NCBI GenBank assembly: GCA_005765155.1
Contig: VCCP01000005.1
Span: 3,906,001 to 3,970,000, forward strand
DNA length: 64,000 nucleotides
Source of the DNA: Zelopaecilomyces penicillatus
Taxonomy: Eukaryota > Ascomycota > Sordariomycetes > Hypocreales > Pseudodiploosporaceae
Reading direction: 5' to 3'
In this document: in pieces, positions 46,596-59,363 of the stretch
Numbering within the stretch: the stretch's first letter is position 1
Layout of the letters: every line of letters starts with the position of its first letter
Program-made: the position numbers and the translations under genes
The notes under the pieces: generated by a model
The model's database searches: none
What the model saw: only the letters and a program-made list of their open reading frames with translations
Told to the model about the DNA's origin: nothing

Positions 46596-48983
46596 ATGGC
46601 ACCACTCTGTGCGGATCCCCGTCAAATCGTCATCGCTTTGAACCCCGCCAGGCGCCAGGAGTTGTTGAAACTAGTCCAAGAGATCGCGACATGCATGGTG
46701 TCTCGACTGGATTCCCTTCACAATGATTTGGGAAACATCAAACTAGAAGATGGATCAGAGGATGGAACAGATATTGATAAGACTTCTGACCAAGAAGGGA
46801 AGCACATATCGGACAAGGTTGGAAAAGACAAGGAACCTTCCGCTAAGAAGCCACTCATGGACAATACCAACAAACAGGCCGAGCGCGTACAAATGGCTGC
46901 TTTGAAGCACCTGATTGACTGGAAAAATGAATTTTTATCCAAATTAGAGGAGATTGTGAATGTGGAAGACACCTCGAAGATTCAAGCAGAAAGGCAAACT
47001 CGATATGACGCATTGGAAACGAAGAAGATTGACCACCCGGAAGATGAAGAGCCTCTCACTGACCTCGGTGGGGTGAAAGTTGACAAGGAAGAGGCTATCT
47101 CTGCACTACAGACCCTATACCGGCCCGTGAAGACGAAACTGACAACAATCCCGACACAAGATCGAATGGAGGCTATCAGTTGCATCCTGCTCCTCCTCCT
47201 GTCCACTGGGAAATACTCTGCCCACTCCCGTACCTTGGTCCTCTACCTAGCCTCAGCACTGGAATTGCCACAGACCTTCCTCGACGGAGAGGAAGCCGAG
47301 ATTGCCAAATCGCTCATCGAATCGTCCACGGCAGATGACAGCCAAAAAGAGGCCATGTCGGCCGAAGCAGAAGCCGCCAAGCGTCGCCAGGAGAACAAGA
47401 TAACTCGCTTCTGGAAGGTTGGCCTGGCCTCTGTCGCCGGCGCCGCCGTCATTGGCGTTACCGGTGGTCTTGCCGCGCCACTCGTTGCTGGGGCTCTCGG
47501 TGGAATACTGGGAGGCGTGGGACTTGGAGGCGTTGCTAGCTTTCTGGGGATCTTCTGGATGAATGGAGCTTTGATTGGGGCTCTCTTTGGGGCGTATGGA
47601 GCCAAGATGACTGTAAGTACTGGCTGTTTTACCGAAATCTTAAATTAGATTTCTGCTGACGTTTTTGGGGTACGTCAGGGCGAGATGATGGATAATTATG
47701 CCAAGGAGGTTGAGGATTTCTGCTTTATCCCACTCGAAGACGAGAACGATGATGCAAAAGGGGCACCCGATAGTAAAGACGAGAAGAAACAAGAACAACA
47801 GAAGCAGCATCAAGACCTGCGCCGCCTCCGCGTCACTATAGGAGTCAACGGCTGGCTCAACTCGGAGGAGGACGTAACGAAGCCCTGGCGCGTCCTCGGA
47901 CAGGACACCGAAGTCTTTGCGCTTCGTTACGAGATGAAGACACTGCTCGCTCTGGGCAGCGCGCTTGAAGACCTTATACACTCGTTCGCATGGAAGGCCT
48001 TCAAGGCAGAAATCATCAAGCGCACAGTCTTGGCAACGTTGTGGGCTGCACTCTGGCCCATCCAGATCCTGTCAGCGGCATCCAGTGTCGATAATCCCTT
48101 TGGCCGAGCGAGCAACCGCTCAAAGAAGGCAGGACGCATTCTTGCCGACGCCCTCATCAACAAAGTTCAAGGCGAGAGGCCAGTCACCCTCATTGGGTTT
48201 TCCCTCGGCGCCACCGCCATCCATGCTTGCCTCCAATCTCTAGCCGAGCGCAATGCCTTCGGCCTCGTTGATACTGTGGTCATCATCGGTGCGCCGGCCC
48301 CTTCAGACCCTGCACATTGGCGCACCATCAGCACCGTTGTCTCGGGCAAGATCTTCAACGTCTACTCTGAGAACGACATGGTGCTAGGCTTCGTGTACCG
48401 CATGCATAGTCTCGCCCTCGGCGTTGCAGGTCTGCAGGCTATTGAGGGTATCGAGGGCGTCGAGAATCTGGACCTAAGCGAGCGGGTCAGCGGGCATTTG
48501 AGATATGCAACCCTGACGGGTGAGATCCTGCGGAGGTGTGGGTTCGTTGCTGTCACAGCTGGCGGCGAGATTGAAAAGGACGAGGTGATTATGATGAAAG
48601 AGAGGCATGCTCAAGGGGTCTTTGTTGATTCAGAGGAGCCGTTACCTGGAGGACAAGCTCATGCAGAGAAGAACCCGACCCACGAGCTTCAGGAGCAAGG
48701 AGTAATGAATGACATTAACAAACTAGATATATCATCACCAGTTTTGTCAGAGTCATCACACCAAAAAAGTCCACCACTGCCAAAGCGACCAATCCCAGAG
48801 ACAGTATCGTCGATTTCACCACAGTCAGACGAGAGCAACAAACACTCTCATATCAAAAGACGACCTGTTCCTTCTCAACACAAGTCGGAAGAAAGCGAGG
48901 CAACACCAGCTGGTGCTTCTGTCAACCTCGAAAGTACGCTGGCATCGGAAGCAGATGTCGGAGACAACAATATGATAATGTAA
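46596..48983 (+). CDS. DUF726 family membrane alpha/beta-hydrolase-like protein (Mil1/TMCO4-like)
   Basis: Exons 46596..47612 and 47679..48983 give 773 aa; the 66-nt intron (GTAAGTACT...GCTGACG...GTCAG) joins AYGAKMT to GEMMDNYAKEVEDF. The central region is a glycine-rich hydrophobic stretch (about residues 275-337: VAGAAVIGVTGGLAAPLVAG, then LGGILGGVGLGGVASFLGIF) that forms two membrane segments. It is followed by a hydrolase-like domain with VTLIGFSLGATAIHACL, a GxSxG nucleophile elbow at about residues 512-516, and IIGAPAPSDPAHW. This is the architecture of the DUF726 family, which includes human TMCO4 and yeast Mil1 (linked to adaptor-mediated sorting). The N-terminal 250 residues and the C-terminal 150 are polar and variable. 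Enzyme activity is not established for the family. Confidence 0.9.
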
Positions 48984-49928
48984 ATTCTATATTAGGGAAG
49001 GAACGGCAACATACGAAATCATAGAATACAATGCCTATATTGAAACCCTCTGCTCGACGCGAAGCCCCTTAGTGTAATTTGCAGCAGACGCCTTGTCAAA
49101 GACCATCAATCAAGAGTATCCAGCTAGTAATTGTATCTAGAGAGGCGACCTGACAGAATCCAAGATGGACTTCGATTTGGGGGGGGGGGGGGGTTAAACA
49201 TATTCACAAAAGACAATAGTAGATAGGATCTTTGTTTCCACATACACCAAAAAAAGATAGCTTCCATTCTCAGTTTTCTACATATCAGAATACGATTAGT
49301 CTGGCGAGATTGTTCCACACACAAGTCATATCTCGCTTCCATAGGGGGCTTATAAGAAACAAACAACCTCAAAAAAGAATTCCTCGGCCGCTGGTGAAAC
49401 AGGAGCAAATAATTGTAAAAAAATAGCGACAGATCGAAGATGGTGAAAGAGATTGACAAACATAACCGGGAATCAAGAATGGAACCCGCGTGAGACTCCT
49501 GAGGGAGATAAGCTCAACAGGTATACCCTTCGCGGCCATTCTCCACAAGGCCCCTCCCCCATTCAAAATAGGACAGGATAATTAGGCAGCAGCACTTGAC
49601 ACATGAATAAGCATCACAATTCTCCTTTTCCACTCCTGGATCACCCAGCCCGCATTCTCTGGTGGTATCATATTGATTCGAAGATGAAAGAAAAAACCAA
49701 GGGGAATCAGAACAAACGAGACAGGAAAGCAGTATATGGTATTAAAGAGAAACATGCTGCAGGAAAGAAAGGTCGCAACATTATCGCTGTTCGTAAAAGA
49801 AAAGAAAAATGATGATGCACGATGTGATTGTACATCTCTCTTCATGCAGTGATTAACATGTCGTGGACTGCCATGTTGTAGAAGCAACGATGACGGCACA
49901 GTTCCACCGCGAAGCTCATACATCAACA
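48984..49928. other. Intergenic region between convergent genes
   Basis: About 945 bp containing 3' regions of the DUF726 and Msb1-type genes. A run of 15 G lies at 49179-49193. No supported ORF. Confidence 0.45.
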
Positions 49929-52900
49929 TTAGGTGCGGACGGCGGCTGCTGCCTGTGCAGGACCAGTCGTGCCCTCCATGTTGCCAGTGAGTTCGGCAAC
50001 GCGAGCCTTGATGCGTGCAACTCGGGACTCGATTGCTGTAGGTCGGGTCAGCAGCCTGCTCAACCAAGATGAAGAGTATTTAGAAGCTCGAAACTTACTC
50101 TCTTCTCCGCTTGTGTCATCATCTCCTTCAGTCGTCTTGTTGGGTGCAACTCGAGTTGGCTCCTCTGGCTGACGAGTAGCGGCACGCTCCGCGGCGTTCT
50201 TGCGAATCTGGGCCCATCGGTCTTGAATTCCAGGGCTCGTGCCTTGTGCAAGCCCCTTCTCAACGTTATCATTGGAGACATCGTCATTCACAGGGGCCCG
50301 AGCAATGGGTGACGGGATTGCATCATCCTCTTCATCATTATCAGGCGCAAATGCTGGTTGGTCAGCCAAAGGGCCCTGGTCAAAGCTCGCAAATTCCCGC
50401 TTAGCTTCTGCGGCATCATGAACATCAACATTGGAGATAGTCTCGCCAACTGAGGGCTCGTAGGTTGGCTCTGCGGCTACGGCTGTTTTTGGTGTCTCAG
50501 CTCCTGAGTTGATATCATCAGCAGGCTGGGGTTCCTCCGATGAAACCGGCGAAAGTGCTGCCTCTGAGACTGGTGACACAGCCATAGGGGCAGCAGCGGT
50601 AATTGGGTGTTGAGCCAAGGGAGACTCCGACCTTGATGCGTGCTGTCCCATCATGCCGTTCAATTCTGAAGGTGCATTCTCCGGAAGCTTAGAAGCACGA
50701 TTTCTTCGGCTACCAAAAAGCTTGCGGAAACCCTTCTGCTGCTTTCTGTTTTCCAGACTAAGCTCACTCAAATCAGATGCAATTGCCTTTTCGTTGCCAA
50801 GGGTTGAGGCAGCTGGAGGTGTGGGAGCAGAGGCTACGGCAGGAGCAGGGGTAGGCGATGCTGGCAAGAATTCATCATCCTTGGGCGGTGGTATGGGACT
50901 GGCTAGTCCGCTGTCTTCCAGTTCAACAGGTTGAATATCAATGGCTAGGACCTTTTCAGCTGGAGAGGGCGGTGCTATCGGCTTTCGCTCAATGCTCAAC
51001 GACATGGCAGAAGGGTTTTTGGGTAAAGGCGAAGCAGCAGGTGTCAAAGGTGTATCCTTGGCAGGCACTTCAGGGGAGCCAACACGACCATTTGTAGTTC
51101 CATTGGGGCTTTTTGGCATGTTGGTGTGGTCAGATGGGGCGGGCGAGACAGCCAAGCCACGGCCTGCATTACTGTTGGCCATGTAGGCATCCTTGATTGT
51201 TCCCTTGTCGTACTTCTTCACCCATTTCATGGCAGAGGACGCTTCACCAACAATATTAGGCTGCAAGGTGAAAACGCTATTTGTCTTCTCCGTGATTAAA
51301 TCGGAATCGGTGCGGCCTCGACGCTGAGAGAGCTGAGAATTTTGTTCTTCTTGGTCTTGAATTGCTCGCAGCTGGGCTGCTTTAGCCTGAATCCTTGCAT
51401 GCGTATCGGGTCCAATGCTAGTCCTGCTGCTGCCAAAGTTGCCTGCAGATAACTTGTCCACTTTGTCCGTAGGCTTCTTTGATGTGGTATTACGACGAGC
51501 AATGGTCCTCGCACGTTTTGTCCAGGAGAACAGGCCTTTCTTCTCTGCAATGTAAGCGCCTTCCTGGGGATCTGGCGCAGCACCAGCAATCATTTCTTCC
51601 ATAATGAGCCAGCGGCCAGTCCGGATCCGAGTCTCGATGACTGCACAGCGACCAAAGGCCGACTTCCTTTCCGGAGTCTCCTCAGGAGCAAGACTGCTCA
51701 TCCAAACCCACCAAAAGGCGTCATCAAGATCCAAAATAGTAATGCTTGCAAGCTCGCCTGGCTCGAGATCTTGGTCAGACTGAAGTCGAGGACGATGAGA
51801 TTGTGAGCTTTGTTGCCGGAGTTGAGGGCCCCCAATTGGAGGAAGAACTTTGTCTGGAGGTAGAAGCATGTTTGAATTTGAGGGGTTCTCGTCAACGAAG
51901 CCAGAAGACAGGAAATCAGCCCAAGATGGTGTTGTAGGTCGTGCTAGCCCATTAGTGCCTGAGGCTGGTGTGCTTCTAATCTCCTGAGTTGGTCGCTTTC
52001 GGCCAGCCAGAGCGCTCTCGTCATCTTCATCTTCCTCTTCCAACGCGCTGGAGAAGCCAATGTCCTCAAAGCGAGACCACGAAGCGTCACGCAAACTTGT
52101 AGAATGCTTCGAGTTAGAAACCTGAGATTGATTGGCTCCGGAAATCGATTTCAGAACACGGCGGCATTCGTCGGTCAATGCCTGCACGGGATCTTCGTAT
52201 TCGGAGAACTCTCGAAGTTCCCTGTCTGACTCACGATATTGGAAGTGGTTCGCACGGCGCAAAAGAGCAAACGGAGTAGGAGACACAGTCTCAACAATCA
52301 TGACAACCTTGCTCGTTCTCGACATCAATAGAGTAGGTGTCTGTGGAGGGTACTCCGTTTCGAGGAGCAATTTCTGTAAAGATCTGGGAAGCAAGTCGAT
52401 GCCTGTAGGCGTTTGCTCAGGTAGCAATGACCGCAGATAGGCAAAAAACAGATGGCTAGTAGCATCAGCAGCGCTGCAAATATGTCAGTATGTAGTTTTG
52501 CGGCATGTCTTCACGATTTGTCGCTGTGTCTCACCTCAACCATGATTTGTAACCGCCCTCGAAGCCATTGCCGGTGTCCTTTTGCTCAAATGCCCACCAA
52601 GCGGCCATTCGGGACAGTTTCCGACCTCCGAAACCATTTACTTTTCCGTGGGCAGCAATTGCGGCCAATAGGTCGAAGAAGTAAAAGATGATACGCTGAC
52701 GAGCGCCATTCTCTACGCTGATAGGAATGAAGGTTTTGAAAGAGTCTCGAGCCATGTTTGAGTCTAAACCCGCCCAAGTCAGTCACAATGTGTGAGACAA
52801 TGCACTAGCTACCAGCCCACATGGTAGACAACTTACCATATTCGCCAATTTTGAACAGCTCGTAAGCATCCCAGCCTACAACACCGCCCTGGAGACGACT

Positions 52901-53428
52901 CCAACACCACTTCACAACCCCTGCTATAACCTGTGACTTGTATAAGCATCCCGAGTAGCACTATGGTGCGTGTTAGAGAACTCACCATGGGTTCGGTCAT
53001 ACGCAGCTCCTGTGCTAAAGCATCGCTGCTCATGGGTTCATCATGATCGAAGAAATGTCGAACGAATGTGCGAACCGCACTCGGGTCGGAGGTAGGCCGG
53101 AAAGGCAGAAGGAGAAATGGGTGGTCAAGACCTGAATTGCAATTACCAAAGCGTTAGCGAATGCATTGTGTGCTACCAGCGCATGCAATGTCCCGAGGGG
53201 GCTGGCTACATGCTGATATGGGGAATCTTGTATCATACCTCGCGACTTCAGCTCCTCTGTGCAGCATCTCAGAAGCTCGTGAATCTCCTCGGGTTCGACA
53301 GATGTGCGAGCGTGGGCATCATCCCATCTTGGCTTTTTGGGAAGCGCATCAGTGAGGTCGTCGGCGGCATTCTTTTTCCTAAATCTGGCGTCCCTCGCCT
53401 TGTTGAGGCGGGCAAATAAGCCAGGCAT
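49929..53428 (-). CDS. Msb1/Mug8-domain morphogenesis protein
   Basis: Six exons: 53428..53239, 53131..52986, 52930..52837, 52763..52535, 52473..50099, 50035..49929; 1046 aa. The N-terminal 450 or so residues form a Msb1/Mug8 (DUF1708) domain: MPGLFARLNKARDARFRKKN, LDHPFLLLPFRPTSDPSAVR, KWCWSRLQGGVVGWDAYELF, YFFDLLAAIAAHGKVNGF and RKLSRMAAWWAFEQ. The domain is distantly RhoGAP-like, and yeast Msb1 works in Cdc42/Rho1-dependent bud formation. The remainder is disordered, rich in Pro, Ser and Ala with many SP/TP sites, and ends in a short helical VARIKARVAEL segment. The last intron (50036-50098, 63 nt, GTAAGTTT...GCTGACCC...CTACAG) is in frame, so retention would add 21 residues without a stop. 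Confidence 0.9.
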
Positions 53429-56400
53429 GTTGGGCGCCTGTGATGTGCGACAACCCAGCTAATTTGAATTCAAGATGGCAAACAGGCTGCAATGCCTCCG
53501 GTAGGAATGGATATTCAATGTGGACCAGCAGAAAACGGGGCAAGGCGCTCTTCGTTCGTTCAATAAGGGGCGATTTCGCGGTGGACAGGTGGCTCCCTGA
53601 GATGGGACGAGTGATGGGTTTGGCGGAGAGAGAAAAAAGAAAGCAAGGCCAAATATTGGGTGAAGAGAAAACTGGTGGTTCGATGCGTCTGCAGTGCGGT
53701 ACGATATGTACGATATGGGAACGTAGGGTAAAGGCAAAAGATCTACTCGCGCAGCGAAGCGTGTAAGTGGGTGGCTGACGACAAAGGGGAGAGGCCGGGA
53801 ACCTGTGAAACCAAGGCTGCAAAAGAGGTTTGAAAAAAGGAGGGTAAGAAACAACGGATGCAGATGCAAGGCGATCGATGGGTGCAGAGAGACAACTGCC
53901 TGCACACACAAAGAAGAAAAAACTCGGGCAGTGAGAGTGGACGACAATGGATGAAGATGGTGAGAGGGTGGTGGGAGGTCTTTCTGTGGTCTCGGTGCTC
54001 TAGCCAGGCGCTTCAGGGGCACCGTGACGCGACAAGGGCCCTTATTATGCGACTAAGATTGGGGGGGTGGTCCAGCCCAGAGGGACGGTTTTAGTGGACA
54101 GGAGACAAAGTATGTAGGTACTACTAGAGTGGAGGGTGTGCTAGACCAAAAGGTTAGAAGAGAGCAGACAAGGTACGGTACATGCTGTGAGTGGCCTGGG
54201 GACTCGTTTATAGCGGGCCTTGTTTCTATGGGGGCAACCAATGCTTACCTGGCTGGCTCTTGAACTGCGCGGCGTTGGGCGGCTTTGTCATTTTAGTTTT
54301 GGCACGATACTTTTATCATGCCTCTTTTTGAGTTACCTATTGATGTAATCACTGCAAATACTAGGAGGTATGACATCTCGCACATACCTGCCTGTACATC
54401 TCATGCACGCACTGCAGGTCAACAGTTCATGGATGGCCCCGCGTGTGGGGGCCGGCACCATACATTAACAGCCTGGGTACCTCTTTACGCTACAAGTACC
54501 AGAGCCAGTGGCCGTAATAATAGTGGGCGACTTCAAAAAGAGATGAACGTGCGGGCGGGTTTTCTGCTCTCTGGCGTCCAGCGACTAGGTACGTACCCCA
54601 TTGAATGGCCCCTGTCAGTGGGAAAGGTGGGTACAGGCTCTTCAGGGGTCGCGCCAGGTTGGGAACTTGTGGCACTTTAACCAAAGAGCTCTGGGCGGCG
54701 TCAACCATAACCACCCATCCTGAAATTTAAATTAAAGCCGGTCGGAGTAGCTTTCTCAACCACACACTCACAAGAGTCACAGCAATAGCTAGCAATATCT
54801 GGCAGTATCTAGTCTTGTACCTACTAACCACCGCACCTGAAAGACACCCAAAGACAACCACCAGAAGTAACCTGGCTGGTTCCCGCACAGCTGGACCGCT
54901 TGATTGGAACACGTATTCGCTGCTCCCGCACCTCCTCCAACCCAGCCGCGACAAGCTGGCGAGAGCCCATTGTGCGATTGGCACTGACCGCATGAATGAT
55001 GTCAATTGGCAGACAGACGCTGTCTCATTTAAATGCCGCCGCTGCTGGATCACCTACGGTTCCATTCCGTTTGAGCTCTGGAGAGACAAGGTGCCCAAGG
55101 GTGTGGAGGTCTGGCCAGGCTCACATCCAGGTTCACACCCAGCATCGCAGCCAATCAGCTGCCTCTGGATGAAGGCCAAGCTGTGCACTGGGCACTGAGA
55201 ACACGACGTCTGTGTGCTCGCACTGCCGTAGCGCCGCCGTTGGAACCCTGGGCTCTGGAACCACTTCCGATGGCTGTCGCCTGCCTGTGCTCCAACTTGC
55301 CGACCAACCCCCAGTCATTAGCATGTAGGTCGCAATTAATACCTATTGACTGGCCATAGGTGTAGGTGATGAGTTTGCCCAATTGCCGTTCTTGCGAACG
55401 CTCGGAGACATTTCTACAGTAATCACACCAGTTGCAGATTAATATCTATCTCTGCAGGTATGTTGTCTCGCGCGTCTGCACCAACCCACAGGTGTTGTGC
55501 TTTTCCTGAGCCACTTCCTCATCATGTGTGTCAAGGAACACTAACCCAAAAAGAAAGCCACATGCCTGCGAAATGAGGGCAGTGAAGAAAAAGTAAATAA
55601 TGAAAGCGGAACCCAAAGCAAAAAAGAAAAAAAAGGAAAAAAAAAGGGAAGAGGGAAACAGGCAACACCCTAGGCTGGGCTAGGTGCTCATCATAGACTA
55701 GCCATGTCATGGCAAAGCTTCCTCCTCTTTTACTTCAGTGCGACCGGAGACCAGCCGGAGCTTCGCGGACAAGATTACTGAGATCACGTTTGCACCCTCA
55801 ATTGGCAACACACGGAAACTGCCATGGCCATAAATAAACTCAGCTCTGCCGAGAGCTACGCAACCGCTGATACGAGCCAAGCGTATCGATGCTAGCGCCA
55901 TCACGATGAGCAGCTCAGACGCGGTTGGGTCCAGGGGCTGGCTGGCAGAGAGCTGGTCTCAGTGAAGACTGGGTGCAAGCCACCGTCGCCATTATCCAGG
56001 AACCGTCCAATACTTGCTTCAAATCGCAATAAACAGTAATTAGGCACTGCAATACTGACGAGAAGTAAGAAAAACCGTCAGTAATGGCCTGAGGATACGT
56101 TTGCCCTGTCCCAAGCATGTTGAGCAAGCCTCTCATGACGCTGTGCAGTTCCTTGCAGCGTGTACGAATACGGAGCACCAAGACAGCAAGGCAGAACCTT
56201 GGAGATGTGGGCCCACCCTAACACTCAGATGAAACTTCCATCGTTACCAAAACCAGCTGGTTGATGGGAGAGCTCCCTGTACGCCTCTTGAAAAGGTGCG
56301 TTAGACTCGGGCGAATTCTGAGTTGCGGCCCCCGTGCTTTGCAGTCAATTCATCTACTGGACGGACTTGTCTTGGCGATAACGTAGCCAAACTCAGAATC

Positions 56401-56729
56401 GCTTTTGGAAATCCACTTTGCGGTTCGAATTCCCCATGATTGTAGCACAGTACGTCCCTACCTGTCTTGACGTAATTATCAGATTCTTTCGAATGATTGC
56501 ATGAATTGGCGCCAATGCCCAAAACGTGGCAGCCATCGCCTTAGTCATCCACCCCCACCAGACTGTGGGTAGTGCCTTTCCAGAATGAGTAGTGGACAGC
56601 TTGTAACGTTGAGCGACGTCAAGCTCCATCGCAACGCGCCTCGGCATCAGACGTTTGCCAACACTTCGTGAATTGTCAGCCATGCTCCTGGCTCTCCCTG
56701 TGGGTTAAGGCATATAAAGGCTGCCCAAA
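53429..56729. other. Divergent intergenic region, 3.3 kb
   Basis: Between the Msb1-type and HRD3 genes. The first kilobase is probably a long leader of the Msb1-type gene. A-rich runs (55600-55650) occur. Minus-strand frames at 55707-55904, 55915-56181 and 56301-56683 are the only candidates, but no splice model joins them and none resembles a known protein. TATAAA at about 56713 lies too near the HRD3 start to be its TATA box. Confidence 0.4.
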
Positions 56730-59363
56730 ATGAGAGGCTCAGTTAACTGGCTTGTCCGTGAGTATTTGCTGCATCACCCTCACCAGATCCCAGGCTCACT
56801 CTCCACCAGTGCTTCTGCAGGCCAGCGCCGTGCTCGGTAACGATGCTCAGAAACCCCTCGGCAACAATGGTGATTCGCATGACAATGCGGACGGCGTCAT
56901 CACGGATGTTGCTAGAGAGCAAATTCCACCACAGACCAAGCAGCCAGGTACATCTCAAGTCACAAACGGCCTCCTTCTTGAAGACCAGTAACTGACAGTT
57001 GATTCAGGGTTCGAACTTGTTGACGCCGCCCTAGCAGAGCTTCGAAGAATCCCAAAATCACCGCATCGGAGAGATAAGCAATCATCTGGTATTATCGGAA
57101 AGATTTTCAACATTGTATTGAAATCAATACCGACCGGCCCGGCTACAGCCCCATCTCAGGCCAAGGCAACCACAACAATCAGAGGTCCCCTCCTAAAAGC
57201 TGTGGAACTACTTAGTCAGGCCTCTCAGCAAAACAACTCCGATGCTCTTTATGTGCTTGCCGAGCTCAACTTCTTTGGAAATTATAGCCATCCCAGGAAT
57301 CTTCATACGGCTTTTGATAACTATCAACGACTGGCATCTGTCCATGGCAATACAACAGCGCAATATATGTTGGGCATCTTCCATTCAACAGGAATTGGCA
57401 ATGTTGTTCCCCGAAATCAAGCAAAAGCTTTACTGTACTACACATTTGCCGCCATCCGTGGGGATACTCGAGCGGAAATGGCTACTGCATTCCGACACCA
57501 CAGCGGTGTTGGAGCCACCAAAAACTGCGAGACTGCGGTGAAGTACTACAAACGAGTTGCCGACAAGGCTATTGAGTGGTATCGGTCAGGCCCTCCAGGA
57601 GGCATGTCTTGGGTACGTCAGGGATCGCGAATTGCTGACGACGAAGGCGGCGTGTATGGAGAAGGTGCCAGTGCATACAGTGCTGGGATCAACGCTTTCA
57701 AGCCAAATCCCAACTCGGATGCCAATGCCGCCATTGGCGACGTAATCGAGTATCTAGAACTCTTGTCGCAAAAGGGTGACTCAGAAGCATCGATTAACCT
57801 GGGCGGGATGTACTATAACGGTCGACGTGGACTCGAGAAAGATTTCGATCTGGCGAAAAAGTATTTCTTACTTGTTGCATCGCGCTACTGGAAAAAAGAC
57901 GGAAGACATGTGGATAACCTCAAGCCTGGAATTGGCAAGATAGCCTGCAGGGCTGCAGGGTACCTTGGCCGGATGTATCTAAGAGGTGACGGCGTCAAAC
58001 AGAATTTTGAGAGGGCTAGATTGTGGTTTGAGAGGGGCATTACTCAAGGCGATGCAAAATCGCAATACGGTCTCGGGCTGATACTTCTCAATGGCTATGG
58101 AGTGAAGGAGAATATCATGAAGGCCACCGAGCTATTTACAGCCTCTGCAAATCAGGACTACGCACCTGCTCAAGTTCAGATTGGCCAGCTTTACCTTGAT
58201 CAAGGGGGTCAGGAGGATATCAGAATTGCCAACAATCACTTCGAACTTGCGGCCCGTTACGGCAATATTGAGGCAAACTACTACCTGGCAGAGATGATTT
58301 ATCATGGATTGGGTCGAGAGAAGCTTTGCAGCCTGTCTCTTAGCTACTACAAAAATGTCGCCGAAAAGGCCGAGCCCTTGGTGTCCTCCTGGGCTGATGC
58401 CAATGACGCATACAAGAACGGGGACTATGATCTCGCGTTCCTCGAGTATCTTTTGGCAGCTGAGCAAGGCTACGAACGGGCTCAAACAAACGTGGCCTAC
58501 ATGCTTGATTCTGTGCGATCCAAGTTGCCTGTGTCGGAGTGGTTCCGTCAGCGCAAGGATGTAACTGGCCTCCTGACAAACCCTGGGCTTGCTCTCATCT
58601 ACTGGACTCGATCATCAAGACAGTCCAATATTGATGCGATGGTGAAGATGGGTGATTATTACTTTTATGGCATCGGGACAGAGCAAGATATGGGCAAAGC
58701 TGTCCAATGTTACACGGGCGCCTCAGACTACTCGCAAAGCGCCCAGGCACTTTTCAATCTGGGATGGATGCACGAGAATGGCATGGGACTGAAACAGGAT
58801 TTTCATCTTGCTAAGAGATACTATGACCATGCGCTGGCAGTTAACGATGAAGCGTACCTGCCAGTAACTCTCGGCTTGCTTAAGCTTCGGATTCGGAGCG
58901 CTTGGAATACCCTCACCCATGGGTCGGTCCACTCCATTCAAGATGAGCCCAGTAAGTATTTTGGATCTCTCTTTCTCCCTCTCCCTCCCTCTCGGTTACG
59001 AAAGTGCTAACCTTCCGTGCAGATGCCAAAAAGGACTGGTCGTTATCCGAATGGATTGCCAATTTCTTAGAGGATGACACCCCAAAATACGATGAAGAAT
59101 TCTACGATGAAATGTATGACGGAACGATTGGCGACGGCCAAGGAGACCTAGATGACAGCGGGGTGATTGAAAGCGTGCTCATCATCGGCATCACAATGTC
59201 CTTGGTGTTCCTCTTGTGGTGGCGGCAAAGGATGCAACAGGGTCGCGGACAAAATGACGATGCGGGAAGGCAGGCACAAGGACAGGGACAGCAGCCACAG
59301 GGCAACCCGGCGAACCCTGGCGATGCCTTCCCCGGCTGGGCGGGTGGAGGCATGGGATTATAA
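56730..59363 (+). CDS. hrd3: ER-associated degradation protein Hrd3/SEL1L
   Basis: Exons 56730..56757, 56810..56947, 57008..58951 and 59023..59363 give 816 aa. Hrd3 is the luminal substrate-recruiting partner of the Hrd1 ubiquitin ligase in the ER membrane. Splicing over 56758-56809 builds a signal peptide (MRGSVNWLVLLLQASAVLG). The luminal part is a series of Sel1-like repeats, for example ALYVLAELNFFGNYSHPRNL, AQYMLGIFHSTGIG, ASINLGGMYYNGRRGLEKDF, AAGYLGRMYLRGDGVKQNFE and LFNLGWMHENGMGLKQDF. One membrane segment lies at about residues 751-770 (VIESVLIIGITMSLVFLLWW), followed by a short Gln- and Gly-rich cytosolic tail. This topology and length match fungal Hrd3. Confidence 0.95.

Noticed and set aside
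56408..56432. tRNA T-loop-like GGTTCGAATTCC
   Set aside because: The flanking bases do not form a T-arm, and no acceptor stem or A-box is present nearby.
55707..56683. Three neighbouring minus-strand frames that might be exons of one gene
   Set aside because: No donor-acceptor pairs join them in frame, none resembles a known protein, and the first would start 46 bp from the HRD3 start codon. They could be a decayed gene.
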